Part shown: positions 9,133 to 17,045 of the stretch, one piece after another
Layout of the letters: every line of letters begins with the position of its first letter
Numbering within the stretch: the first letter of the stretch is position 1
DNA from: Roseiarcus sp036489975
Lineage (GTDB): Bacteria; Pseudomonadota; Alphaproteobacteria; Rhizobiales; Beijerinckiaceae
Assembly: GCA_036489975.1 (NCBI GenBank)
Contig: DASXES010000026.1
Span: 9,151 to 73,150, forward strand
Length of the DNA stretch: 64,000 bases
Direction of reading: 5' to 3'
The notes under the pieces: generated by a model
What the model was told of the DNA's origin: nothing
Databases searched by the model: none
What the model saw: only the letters and a program-made list of their open reading frames with translations
Made by a program: the position numbers and the translations under genes

Positions 9133-10065
9133 TTGGAAGCGCCTCCCCTTGAACGAAAACTCGTCGCCATCCTTGCCGCCGATGTCGCAAGCTATAGCCG
9201 CCTCATGGAAATCGACGAGGAAGGAACACTAGCCACCTTATCGGCCTTTCGGGTTGTTACCGATGGTCTTATCACGCGGTACGACGGAAGAATTTGCGGG
9301 ACCGCCGGCGACAGCATTCTGGCCGCGTTCGGCAGCGCCTTGGCGGCCGTGCAATGCGCGGTCGACATCCAGAACGAGCTCTCCAAGTCGAACGACGAGC
9401 TGGAAAAAGACCGCCAGATGCAGTTTCGCATAGGGATCAACGTCGGCGACGTCATGCTAAAGGACGGAGATATTTTCGGCGACGGCGTCAACATCGCCGC
9501 GCGTCTGGAAGGGCTGGCCGATCCGGGTGGCGTCTGCATCTCGCGCGGCATCCACGATCACGTGATGAAAAAGCTGCCGTTCGAGTTCGAGGATCTCGGG
9601 GAACAAAGCGTCAAGAATATCGCGCAGCCCGTCCGCGTTTACCGGCTGCTCCTGGACGGACGAAAGGCGGAGTTGCGATCGAGCCCGGCGGCAGCGCCTG
9701 ACATCGAGGCCGACGTCCCGTCACTGGCTGACGGCGAGCCGCTTCCGCCGGTTTCCGATCCCCAGTCGGTGGAGATCGAGTTCTGGGACTCGATCAAGAA
9801 CAGCACCCGCGCGGAAGAGTATGAAGCCTATCTCGAACAATATCCCGAGGGCAGTTTCGTGGCGCTTGCCCGGGTGCGTCTCGAGGCGATCCAGGAGGAC
9901 GCGGTTCACGATCCGGAGGACAGAAAGATTGAGCTGTCGTTCTGGGAATCGGTGCGCGAGAGCGACAACCCAAAGCTGATCCAGGCCTATCTTGAAAAGT
10001 ATCCCAATGGCGAGTTCAGCGCTCTTGCCGGGATCCGCATTGACGAGTTGAATGGCGCAAAGTGA
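9133..10065 (+). CDS. Class III adenylate/guanylate cyclase with C-terminal repeats
   Basis: A nucleotide cyclase of 310 residues. The catalytic domain (about 5-175) keeps metal-binding Asp17 (AADVASYSRLM) and Asp60 (GTAGDSILAAF), and transition-state Asn120 and Arg124 (GVNIAARLEG), so it should be active. The C-terminal ~95 residues hold two copies of a ~45-residue unit, EFWDSI...YLEQYPEGSFVALARVRL and SFWESV...YLEKYPNGEFSALAGIRI. There is no membrane segment. I chose the TTG at 9133 because AGGAG lies five bases before it and the protein then begins directly at the catalytic domain. Confidence 0.9.
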   Translation: MEAPPLERKLVAILAADVASYSRLMEIDEEGTLATLSAFRVVTDGLITRYDGRICGTAGDSILAAFGSALAAVQCAVDIQNELSKSNDELEKDRQMQFRIGINVGDVMLKDGDIFGDGVNIAARLEGLADPGGVCISRGIHDHVMKKLPFEFEDLGEQSVKNIAQPVRVYRLLLDGRKAELRSSPAAAPDIEADVPSLADGEPLPPVSDPQSVEIEFWDSIKNSTRAEEYEAYLEQYPEGSFVALARVRLEAIQEDAVHDPEDRKIELSFWESVRESDNPKLIQAYLEKYPNGEFSALAGIRIDELNGAK

Positions 10066-10149
10066 TGATCGTGGCGCGCATGAAGCCGGTCGCTTGCAGG
10101 GAGGCTGGAGGGACATAGGATGGACGGGCGCAAGCTCTTTGTCTCGACC

Positions 10150-10510
10150 GTAGGTCGCCCGACATGATCGACGGTGCGAAACAATTGCCTGTCGATGGAA
10201 TTTCGATGGCCTACACCTGGGACGACGCGAAGGCGCCGCGCGACGCAATTGTTCGAGATGTTCGGCAATCGCGGCATCTATCACGACGGCTGTATGGCCT
10301 CGACGCCGCCGGTGGTGGCGGGAAGCGGGCCGCAACAACGCCTTGCCGCTCAATGAAACGCTCGACGTTGGCGAGGACCGCGGCACGCCCATCCTCGAAG
10401 ATTATGCGGACCGGACGCCATTCAGATACCCGGGACGAATCGACGAGGTCGAAATCAGTCTCCCGGGCGGAAACGCCGCCCATGACGTCCCCGACATCGA
10501 CTCGAAGTGA
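10150..10510 (+). pseudogene. Decayed arylsulfatase fragment (three frames)
   Basis: Three adjacent pieces in three reading frames together read like the central and C-terminal parts of a bacterial arylsulfatase. Piece 1 (about 10155-10238) encodes DMIDGAKQLPVDGISMAYTWDD. Piece 2 (about 10240-10312) encodes LFEMFGNRGIYHDGCMASTPP. Piece 3 (10334-10510, ending in TGA) encodes LPLNETLDVGEDRGTPILED and the C-terminal beta-sandwich strand FRYPGRIDEVEISLP. The N-terminal catalytic half with the formylglycine site, and the stretch between pieces 2 and 3, are missing. This is a deletion- and frameshift-degraded relic, not a gene. Confidence 0.75.
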
Positions 10511-10621
10511 AAGACGGCCGTCCCCGTCGGACGGACGCCGTCGAGGTCGGACTCATTCGATATCCTCGCCGGTCCGGCGCTCGACGACGGAGACGTCAAG
10601 TCAAGTGAAGCGAGGCGCGCC

Positions 10622-11836
10622 TTGATCCTCATCAGAGCGGCGATTTCGGCGATTGTGATGCTCATGCTGGGCTCGGTCGGCGGTATGGCGGCGTCGATTG
10701 CGGCGCTCAAGCCGATCGACCCAGCCGCGCTGCAAAAGACCTTGGACGGGCTTGTCAAAGATCTGATGGCGCCGGGCGCGCTGGTTCTTTTGCGCATTCC
10801 GCAGGGCGAGTTCGTTTTCGGCTCAGGCGCGACGGAACTCGGCGGCGCCAAAAGTCCGCACGCCGATACCCATTTCAGGATCGCCTCGAACACCAAGACG
10901 ATGACCGCCGCCGTCATCGCGCTGCTGGCCCAGGAGGGAAAACTTCGTTTCGACGATCCGGTCTCGAAATATGTCTCCGGTGTCCCCGATGGGGAGCATA
11001 TCACCATCGCCCAACTGCTTACGATGCGGAGCGGCCTCCATGACTACACGCCTGCGCCAGCGCTCGCGGAAAGCCTCGATCACGAGCCGACGAGGCGTTG
11101 GACTCCTGAGGCGCTGCTGGGGCTCGCGTTCAAACATCCGCCGCTATCCGCTCCAGGCCAGGAGTTCGACTATTGCAACACGAATTACATCCTGCTCGGT
11201 CTTGTCGCCGAGAAGGTTGACGGCGAGGCGTTGGCGGCGATTTTCCGCAAGCGCCTGTTCGCGCCGCTTGGCATGCAGGAAACGCTGCTTCCACCCGATT
11301 CGTCGAACGCCATCCCCGAACCCTACGCGCATGGCTATCTGTACGGCGGCGCCTCATACGCCTTGGCGGACGCGCCTTATCCGGCCGACCTTCAGAATGC
11401 GGCCAAGGCGGGAACACTGAAGCCGAATGACGACACCAGGCAGAACCCGTCTTATGGGTGGGCGGCCGGCGGCGCCATCTCAACGGCGGCCGACCTGGCG
11501 ACTTGGATGGACGCCCTGGTCGGGGGCAAGGTTCTCGATGCCGACACTCAGCGCCAATGGCTCGCGAGCCCGATACTCGAGGATCCGAGCAAACCTCTCG
11601 GCCAGAAATATGGCTACGGGATATCCGTGCTCACCTTCGGGCCGAACAGCATGTATTTTCACGGCGGCGAAATGCCGGGGTACAACTCGTTCATGGGCCG
11701 CGATCCGGTCAACAACGTCACGCTGGTGGTATGGAGCAACCTCACGCTATCGCTTGACGGCCTGCCGACGGCCAACACGATCATGCTGAAAATGCTCGAT
11801 CGGATCTACACGGTTTCGCCGCTTCGGCAGCAATAG
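10622..11836 (+). CDS. Serine hydrolase, beta-lactamase class C / DD-peptidase family
   Basis: A secreted 404-residue hydrolase of the AmpC/DD-carboxypeptidase fold. The N-terminus is a signal peptide (about 1-24). Catalytic elements are the nucleophile motif S89-N-T-K92, the Y184-C-N186 motif, and HGGEMPGYNS near the C-terminus in place of the KTG box. The substrate may be a peptide, ester or beta-lactam; the sequence does not say. The start is TTG at 10622, with downstream GTG/ATG codons as alternatives that would shorten the signal peptide. It begins 111 bases after the arylsulfatase relic. Confidence 0.85.
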   Translation: MILIRAAISAIVMLMLGSVGGMAASIAALKPIDPAALQKTLDGLVKDLMAPGALVLLRIPQGEFVFGSGATELGGAKSPHADTHFRIASNTKTMTAAVIALLAQEGKLRFDDPVSKYVSGVPDGEHITIAQLLTMRSGLHDYTPAPALAESLDHEPTRRWTPEALLGLAFKHPPLSAPGQEFDYCNTNYILLGLVAEKVDGEALAAIFRKRLFAPLGMQETLLPPDSSNAIPEPYAHGYLYGGASYALADAPYPADLQNAAKAGTLKPNDDTRQNPSYGWAAGGAISTAADLATWMDALVGGKVLDADTQRQWLASPILEDPSKPLGQKYGYGISVLTFGPNSMYFHGGEMPGYNSFMGRDPVNNVTLVVWSNLTLSLDGLPTANTIMLKMLDRIYTVSPLRQQ

Positions 11837-11942
11837 AGGGCGGCAAGGCGCCATCCTCGTCGCCAGCCTGGTATCGAACCGGAAGGTGTTGAGGGGCCCC
11901 GCCTCACCCGATCTCGAAACCCCACACGTCGCCGCGGCCCGC

Positions 11943-12743
11943 TCAGATCCCCGCGTACCATTCGTAGCCGCGATCCTCCCAGAAGCCGCCGCGGCCGCGC
12001 GAGATCTTGGCGAAATCGTCGATCGCCTCGATGCGCATGATGTATTTCGCCATCTTGTAGCCAAGCTGGCGCTCGACCCTCAGTCGCAAGGGGGCGCCGT
12101 GCTCGACCTTGAGCGGCGCGTAGTTCATCTCGTAGGCGAGGATGGTCTGCGGATGAAACGCGTCGATGAGCCCGACCGTCTCGTAGTATTTTCCGGTGTT
12201 GTCCATCGTCTGTTCGAGCGTGTCGGCGCAGAAGAACGCGATATAGCGCGCCTGCGGCTTGAGGCCGGCGGTCTTGAGAATCTCCGATAGCTGGACCCCC
12301 TTCCACTGGCCGATGCAGCTCCAGCCCTCGACGCAATCGTGGCGCGTGATCTGCGAGCGCGAGGGGAGGGCGCGCAGGTCCGCAAGCGAGAGCTCCATCG
12401 GCCGCTCGACCAGGCCCCCGACCTCGAGCTTCCAGTCCCGGAACCCGCCGTCGCGCAGCGCCACATATTGGGGATCGTCTGGATCGACGGAGCCGTTCGG
12501 CTTGAACCAGGGGGAGATCTCGCCGGGCGAAAATTCGCGCGCCATCGCCGTTTGCGGCCCGAGCAGCGCGCGCTGGGCGGCCTTGGTCAAGCCTTCCGCC
12601 TTTTCCAGGATCCTGAGCGCGGTCGGAGAGCCGGTGTCGCACCCCGAGAGAGGCGCGGCCATCGCGCCGACTCCGAGCCCGATGAGCAGCCTGCGGCGGG
12701 TGAAGCGCGGGCCGGAGGGGCGGATCAGACGCTCGTCGCTCAT
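11943..12743 (-). CDS. Molybdopterin-dependent oxidoreductase, sulfite-oxidase/MsrP fold
   Basis: A 266-residue exported molybdoenzyme. The N-terminus has a Tat-like signal (TRRRLLIG at 15-22) followed by LSGC at 32-35, so it may be a lipoprotein. The SUOX-fold core contains the molybdenum ligand Cys137 in DCVEGWSCIGQWKGV. The family includes MsrP (YedY), which reduces methionine sulfoxide in periplasmic proteins; the substrate here is not determined. Its ATG overlaps the stop of the upstream cytochrome b gene (ATGA), and that cytochrome should supply electrons. The fasciclin, sigma and anti-sigma genes lie beyond a divergent promoter region. Confidence 0.9.
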   Translation of the reverse strand: MSDERLIRPSGPRFTRRRLLIGLGVGAMAAPLSGCDTGSPTALRILEKAEGLTKAAQRALLGPQTAMAREFSPGEISPWFKPNGSVDPDDPQYVALRDGGFRDWKLEVGGLVERPMELSLADLRALPSRSQITRHDCVEGWSCIGQWKGVQLSEILKTAGLKPQARYIAFFCADTLEQTMDNTGKYYETVGLIDAFHPQTILAYEMNYAPLKVEHGAPLRLRVERQLGYKMAKYIMRIEAIDDFAKISRGRGGFWEDRGYEWYAGI

Positions 12744-13585
12744 GACTGAGTCTCCTTGATCCGGTAGCGGCCGGTGATCATCGAGCGCAAATTGTTGATG
12801 GGGCCCGAGAGGACCACCATCACGAGATGCACGATGATGAACAGGACGAGGTAGGTCGCGAGCAGAAAATGTACGGCGCGCGCCGCCTGCCGTCCGTGGA
12901 ACAGCGTGAGCAGCCACGGGAAGGCCGCGTCGACCGCCGGGGACATGGTGAGCCCGGCGAGGATCAGGATGGGAAAGGCGATCACCACGCTGAGGTAAGC
13001 GAGCTTCTGCAGCACATTGTAGTGCAGCGCCTCGTCGCCGGTGGGAAAGCGAAGCCGCAGGTGTTCAACGATTGCGTGCGGGATCGTCCGCAAGTCCTTG
13101 AAGCTCGGCCAGAGTTCGCGGATGTGGCGGCGAAGCAGGAGGTTGGCGAAATAGACAAGCCCGTTCAAGACCAGAATCCAGGCGAAGAAGAAATGCCAGC
13201 GTCGGCCCATCGCCAGATCCTGGTACGAGGGCAGCGTCGCCCACGAGGGAAAACCGCGCTCCTCGAGGTCCCCGTCGTCGCCGCGCGAGGCGCCGAAAAC
13301 GCCGGTCGTGTTGAACGCGTGTCCGAAGATGGTGGTTACGCCTGCGGTCGGATTGCCGTCACTGTCCTCGTGGGCCGAGAAAGAGAAGAACGGCCGGGTG
13401 AAATTGGTCGTCTGCCCCCAGGTTAGCTGGGGATCGGCGTTGAAGATCTGCATGCCGCTCATGAGCAACACGACGAATGCGATCGCATTGACCCAATGGC
13501 AGACGCGCACCAGCGCGGAATGTCTCGCGATGAGCCGGCCCTCGGGGGCGGCGCGCGCGGGCAGGGCGGAAGAAATGGACGTCAA
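12740..13585 (-). CDS. Cytochrome b/b6-type membrane subunit
   Basis: A 281-residue membrane cytochrome with about four hydrophobic segments. Probable haem-ligand histidines lie in CHWVNAIAFV (His30), HFFFAWILVLNG and HFLLATYLVLFIIVH. It resembles the b-type subunits of hydrogenase and formate dehydrogenase complexes, and quinol oxidation to feed the downstream molybdoenzyme is the natural inference. Between the first two helices is a loop rich in Asp, Gly and Thr. I chose TTG at 13585, with GGAG eight bases upstream; frames further upstream add an implausible basic leader. Confidence 0.85.
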   Translation of the reverse strand: MTSISSALPARAAPEGRLIARHSALVRVCHWVNAIAFVVLLMSGMQIFNADPQLTWGQTTNFTRPFFSFSAHEDSDGNPTAGVTTIFGHAFNTTGVFGASRGDDGDLEERGFPSWATLPSYQDLAMGRRWHFFFAWILVLNGLVYFANLLLRRHIRELWPSFKDLRTIPHAIVEHLRLRFPTGDEALHYNVLQKLAYLSVVIAFPILILAGLTMSPAVDAAFPWLLTLFHGRQAARAVHFLLATYLVLFIIVHLVMVVLSGPINNLRSMITGRYRIKETQS

Positions 13586-13777
13586 CGTAAGGTCTCCATG
13601 GGCAGCTAAAAGCCAATACGCTCCCGCTCGGCCCGGCGTTTCGCGCGCAAATCGTGATTTTTGTTTGGCGCCTTTTTGCGTCCCGCCCTGAAACCTCGCG
13701 GGGATCCTTCCGTAACCCATTCATGCCGGTCAAGGCGCGCGACTAGCGATCGGTTCGAACAATGAATGGAGACGAAC
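13586..13777. promoter_or_regulatory. Divergent promoter region, cytochrome b / fasciclin
   Basis: This 192-bp region lies between the leftward cytochrome b-molybdoenzyme pair and the rightward fasciclin gene. On the + strand it holds the CCTTCCG-N10-ATGCCGG element described separately. I did not find the same element reading toward the cytochrome gene. Confidence 0.5.
13706..13729 (+). promoter_or_regulatory. Promoter-like element CCTTCCG-N10-ATGCCGG
   Basis: It lies about 48 bases before the fasciclin start codon. The same two blocks with identical spacing recur before the ECF sigma gene (14434-14457). A match of 13 of 14 fixed bases suggests a shared ECF-type -35/-10 pair, perhaps read by the sigma factor at 14459. 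The left block resembles CCATCC, reported for mycobacterial SigK promoters, but the spacing is shorter. Confidence 0.4.
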
Positions 13778-14350
13778 ATGAACGCCAAGCTTTTGTATTG
13801 CGCCGCCGCGCTCGCCGCCGGAATCGGTCTCGCTGCGCCCTCTTTCGTCATGCCCGCGTTAGCGGAGATGACCAAGATGGTCGGCGGCGCACCGATGTAT
13901 CCATCGAAGAACATTATCGAAAACGCCGTTAACTCGAAAGATCACACCACGCTCGTCGCGGCGGTCAAGGCCGCGGGCCTGGTGGATACGCTGGAAGGCG
14001 CCGGGCCTTTCACCGTGTTTGCGCCGACCAATGAGGCCTTCGCCCGTCTGCCGGCGGGCACGGTGAACACCCTGTTGAAGCCCGAAAACAAGCAGATGCT
14101 GACGACAATCCTGACCTATCACGTCGTTCCGGGACGCCTAACCGAGGCTGACATTGACGCCAAAATCAAGCAAGGCGGCGGAAAGGCCATGATGAAAACC
14201 GTCCAGGGCGAAGACCTGACCTTTGCGCGCGGCGCCGGCCATCTCTGGGTTATCGACGCCAAGGGCGACAAGGCCGAAGTCACGATCCCCAACGTTATGC
14301 AATCGAACGGGGTCATTCAGGTGATCAACAAGGTTCTACTCCCGAGCTGA
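13778..14350 (+). CDS. Secreted fasciclin (FAS1) domain protein
   Basis: A 190-residue exported protein with a signal peptide (about 1-29, ending in ALA) and one FAS1 domain. H1 and H2 motifs are recognisable: GPFTVFAPTNEAFARLP and the YHVVPGRL segment, with the C-terminal IPNVMQSNGVIQVINKVLLP. FAS1 domains mediate adhesion. In mycobacteria the FAS1 proteins MPT70 and MPT83 are controlled by SigK/RskA, and here a SigK/RskA-like pair follows 108 bases downstream. The ATG at 13778 has GGAG six bases upstream; another in-frame ATG lies at 13766. Confidence 0.92.
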   Translation: MNAKLLYCAAALAAGIGLAAPSFVMPALAEMTKMVGGAPMYPSKNIIENAVNSKDHTTLVAAVKAAGLVDTLEGAGPFTVFAPTNEAFARLPAGTVNTLLKPENKQMLTTILTYHVVPGRLTEADIDAKIKQGGGKAMMKTVQGEDLTFARGAGHLWVIDAKGDKAEVTIPNVMQSNGVIQVINKVLLPS

Positions 14351-14380
14351 ACCCTCCTCCTACGGCTCATGGGGGTGGCG

Positions 14381-14414
14381 GCGGGCGGGCGCCATTAGCG
14401 TCCGCTCGCTTTTT
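14381..14414 (+). terminator. Probable intrinsic terminator after the fasciclin gene
   Basis: GCGGGCGG (14381-14388) pairs with CCGCTCGC (14402-14409) with one G-T type mismatch, and five T residues follow. It would separate the fasciclin transcript from the sigma-factor gene, implying that the latter has its own promoter. Confidence 0.5.
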
Positions 14415-14433
14415 GCGTCGGTTTGCCCCGGCG

Positions 14434-14457
14434 CCATCCGCTATCTTAGGATGCCGG
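14434..14457 (+). promoter_or_regulatory. Promoter-like element CCATCCG-N10-ATGCCGG
   Basis: This is the second copy of the element found before the fasciclin gene, with the same 10-base spacing. It abuts the assigned sigma start codon (14459). If it is a real promoter, the transcript would be leaderless or the true start would lie a little downstream, for example the TTG near 14492. Confidence 0.35.
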
Positions 14458-14458
14458 A

Positions 14459-15010
14459 ATGACGGCGGCAGGGGCAGACGATCTCACGCGCCTTTTGAGC
14501 CGCATCGCCGCGCGCGACACGGCGGCCTTTGCGGCGCTCTATAAGCAGACAAGCGCGAAACTCTATGGAATTGTCGCCCGTATCCTGACCCGAGGCGACG
14601 CGGCCGCCGACGTGCTTCAGGAGGCCTATGTGCGCATCTGGGAAAGGGCTGGCGACTTCGACCCCGTCAAAGGATCGCCGCTCGCGTGGATGGCGACCAT
14701 CGCCCGCAACCGGGCGCTGGACGAAGTTCGACGGGTGCGCCCTGCTTCGCTCGAGGATCAGGCAGAGGGGTTCGAACCGGCCGCGGAGGAGGTCGATCCT
14801 CTTGGCGCGCGCGAACGTTCCGAGGGCCTTGCCGGGCTCATCAACTGCCTTAAGGGATTGGACGAAGAGAAGCGCGAGGTCGTCTTGCTCGCCTATTACC
14901 GAGGCTTGAGCCGCGAGGCGCTCGCCAAGCGCTTCGGACGCCCGGTCCCAACGATCAAGACCTGGCTCCGACGCAGCCTCACGCAGCTTCGGGACTGCCT
15001 CGAGTCATGA
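14459..15010 (+). CDS. ECF sigma factor, SigK-like
   Basis: A 183-residue extracytoplasmic-function sigma-70 factor. Region 2 reads ARDTAAFAALYKQTSAKLYGIV through DVLQEAYVRIWERAGDFDP, ending in the -10 recognition helix AWMATIARNRALDEVRR. Region 4 contains SREALAKRFGRPVPTIKTWLRR, a helix-turn-helix for the -35 element. Its stop overlaps the start of the RskA-like anti-sigma gene (ATGA). Likely targets are its own operon and the fasciclin gene, and possibly the divergent molybdoenzyme pair. SigK-like assignment rests on the RskA partner and context. Confidence 0.92.
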   Translation: MTAAGADDLTRLLSRIAARDTAAFAALYKQTSAKLYGIVARILTRGDAAADVLQEAYVRIWERAGDFDPVKGSPLAWMATIARNRALDEVRRVRPASLEDQAEGFEPAAEEVDPLGARERSEGLAGLINCLKGLDEEKREVVLLAYYRGLSREALAKRFGRPVPTIKTWLRRSLTQLRDCLES

Positions 15011-15717
15011 CGATCACACCCGACGACGACTCCGCGGCGGCCGAATATGCGCTCGGCACGCTCGACGCGAGCGAGCGGGCGACGCTGGCGGCGCGGCGGT
15101 TGCGCGAGCCCGAACTCGATGAGGCGATCCGGGCCTGGGAGGAGCGGTTGGCTCCGCTCCTCGAGGCCGCGCCGGAGATCGAGCCTCCGGGCGACCTTCT
15201 CCCCGCAATCCAGGCGCGCATCCGAGCTACGTCGCCCGAAGCGCCGATGAACGCGGCGGTTGTCGCGCTTGAACGCAAGGTCAGGCTCTGGCGGACGGTG
15301 GCGATCGCGGCGTCCGTCGTCGCCGCCGTGCTTGCGACCGGGTTCGTCGCACGCGAAACGACTCGGCGATCCACGCCGCGCGAATATGTGGCGATCCTGC
15401 AGAAGGACGCGGCTTCGCCGGCCTTCGAGGTGACGGTCAATCTCGATAAGCAAGAGCTCACGGTTCGTCCGGTCGCGGCGCGAGCTCCCCCCGGCAAGTC
15501 TTATGAGCTCTGGATCATCGACGCGAAGCTCGGCGCGCCGCGTTCGCTTGGCGTGATTGGCGAGGGGGCCCACGCCGCGAACTTGTCCGCCTACGAAACC
15601 GGGGTGGTCGCGAGTGCGACCTACGCCGTGACGGTCGAGCCCCCGGGCGGCTCGCCGACCGGGCAGCCGTCCGGGCCGCCGGCGTTCGTTGGCAAACTGA
15701 TCCCGGTAGACCGCTGA
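15007..15717 (+). CDS. Anti-sigma factor, RskA family
   Basis: A 236-residue membrane-anchored anti-sigma factor. The cytoplasmic N-terminus (about 1-85) is the sigma-binding part: AAEYALGTLDASERATLAARR and the DEAIRAWEERLAPL segment. It lacks a zinc-binding Cys pair. One membrane helix lies near 98-115, and the periplasmic RskA domain follows, with EVTVNLDKQELTVRPV and SYELWIIDAKLGAPRSLGVI. Release of the sigma factor presumably follows proteolysis or a redox signal at the periplasmic side. Translation is coupled to the sigma gene through ATGA. Confidence 0.92.
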   Translation: MTITPDDDSAAAEYALGTLDASERATLAARRLREPELDEAIRAWEERLAPLLEAAPEIEPPGDLLPAIQARIRATSPEAPMNAAVVALERKVRLWRTVAIAASVVAAVLATGFVARETTRRSTPREYVAILQKDAASPAFEVTVNLDKQELTVRPVAARAPPGKSYELWIIDAKLGAPRSLGVIGEGAHAANLSAYETGVVASATYAVTVEPPGGSPTGQPSGPPAFVGKLIPVDR

Positions 15718-16060
15718 GGGCGGCCGCGCCTCGTCCCACTCCGCCAAACAGCGGCGCAATTGGAGATGCGCGTTTGAAGTATAACAATTTGCGGACTCAA
15801 ATATAATTTACGTATGGGGAGAACTAAGAAAACAGCCTTCACGTGTTCGTGAGGAAGATCACCAATATGTGAAGACTTGCCTTTAGTTCGCCTTTAAGCT
15901 GAACCGCTGTCGCCCGAATATTGCGTCAGACAGGAATCATTCAGCATCTAGGCGACCGGTCGGCCGGGCTCGACTGAGAGGCCCGAGTTCTTTCGACCGT
16001 GTGCTGGAGCCACCCTCGAGCTTTTGATCGATCGTGTGGCCAGCCACAGGAGGTTATGAG
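15718..16060. other. 343-bp intergenic region, AT-rich centre
   Basis: I see no gene here. Bases from about 15770 to 15920 are clearly AT-richer than the neighbours and probably hold the promoter of the small secreted protein that follows. No terminator with a T-run is evident after the anti-sigma gene. Confidence 0.4.
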
Positions 16061-16348
16061 ATGAAACATGCGCTTGCAGGACTTTTATTGGCGGGAACGA
16101 CCTGCGTTGCCGTTCTCGTCACTCCAGCCTTTGCGCAAGTGGCGGGCAACCCGGGCGACTTGCACACCCCGACCGTCTATACGAGCAGGGTTGACGCTCA
16201 GACGTATGGCTATGGTGGGCTCCTCGGACCGCTTGACGCTCTGACGGCTCCAGGGACCGGTCAAGTCGCTGCAGCGCCGGGCGGCGGCGCCCCGTGCGGA
16301 GTGGTTCAGGACTTCAACGGCAGGTACACCGCCCTCTGCGGTCTGTAA
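16061..16348 (+). CDS. Small secreted protein of unknown function
   Basis: A 95-residue protein with a clear signal peptide (about 1-25, ending AFAQ) and a short mature part rich in Gly, Pro and Ala, with two cysteines near the end (PCGVVQDFNGRYTALCGL) that could form a disulfide. I recognise no family. The start has a perfect AGGAGG seven bases upstream, one of the strongest ribosome sites in the window. A strong terminator follows. It is a monocistronic gene that looks well expressed. Confidence 0.75.
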   Translation: MKHALAGLLLAGTTCVAVLVTPAFAQVAGNPGDLHTPTVYTSRVDAQTYGYGGLLGPLDALTAPGTGQVAAAPGGGAPCGVVQDFNGRYTALCGL

Positions 16349-16366
16349 CCCTCAGGGTCTTTGCGG

Positions 16367-16399
16367 GGGCGCCGCTCCAGGTGGGCGGCGCCCTTGTTT
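16367..16399 (+). terminator. Intrinsic terminator
   Basis: GGGCGCCGC (16367-16375) pairs perfectly with GCGGCGCCC (16385-16393) around a 9-base loop, followed by TTGTTT. It ends the transcript of the small secreted protein. Confidence 0.8.
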
Positions 16400-16586
16400 C
16401 GCTGCGATGTGATTCTGCCCATCGTCACGACGCGCTTTTGCGCAGCTTTTCGAGGTCTTAGGTCGACCTCCTCGGGCGCTCGCCTGTCTCGCATTGAGAA
16501 GGAACGAAAGCCCCATCCGCGCGTTCCCGTTCGCCGGTGCGATCCCGATTTTCGCGAGTCGCGGTCGCGCGCGAGAGGAGGGCGTC

Positions 16587-17045
16587 ATGCAGGGACTTTT
16601 GTTCACGGCGGCCCTGTTGGCCGCGGGTCTTGCTGGTTTCGGCAATTTCGGCATGCGGGCGCAGGACGCGCGCGGCCCGGCGGTGCGATCTGAAGGCTTC
16701 GGCGCCCGGCAGGACCCTGAGCAGGCCGGCGTTTTCGGCCGGTGGCTCAAGCCGAACGGCCCGGAATGCGTGCCGATCTCCGACATCGCGTCGGTGTCGC
16801 GCCTAACCAAGCTTACGCCGGCGCAGTTCCAGTTCGTGCGAGCGCTCTATATCGCGATTCCTCCGGTGTCGCGGGAGCTTCCTCCGGGCGACAGCGCGAT
16901 TGTGGCGAGCGCGGACGGCAAGGCGATGATCGCCCTGGTATCCGACGGCGAGACCTGCGCGCGGTTCCTGGCGCCCAGTTTCATCTTGTCGATGCTGGTT
17001 CAGGTGGGCAACGGCGAGAGCGCGAAGATCGGCGAGCCGATCTGA
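16587..17045 (+). CDS. Exported hypothetical protein
   Basis: A 152-residue protein with an N-terminal hydrophobic segment (about 2-20) that is a signal peptide or anchor. The mature part has a FGRWLKPNGPECVPISDIASVSRLTKLTPAQFQFVRALY stretch (given here as a range of about residues 50-90) and two cysteines. I recognise no family. The ATG at 16587 follows GAGGAGG; the open frame begins earlier at 16494 without a comparable site. It may be separate from its neighbours, as a terminator lies before it and 305 bases after it are empty. Confidence 0.65.
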   Translation: MQGLLFTAALLAAGLAGFGNFGMRAQDARGPAVRSEGFGARQDPEQAGVFGRWLKPNGPECVPISDIASVSRLTKLTPAQFQFVRALYIAIPPVSRELPPGDSAIVASADGKAMIALVSDGETCARFLAPSFILSMLVQVGNGESAKIGEPI

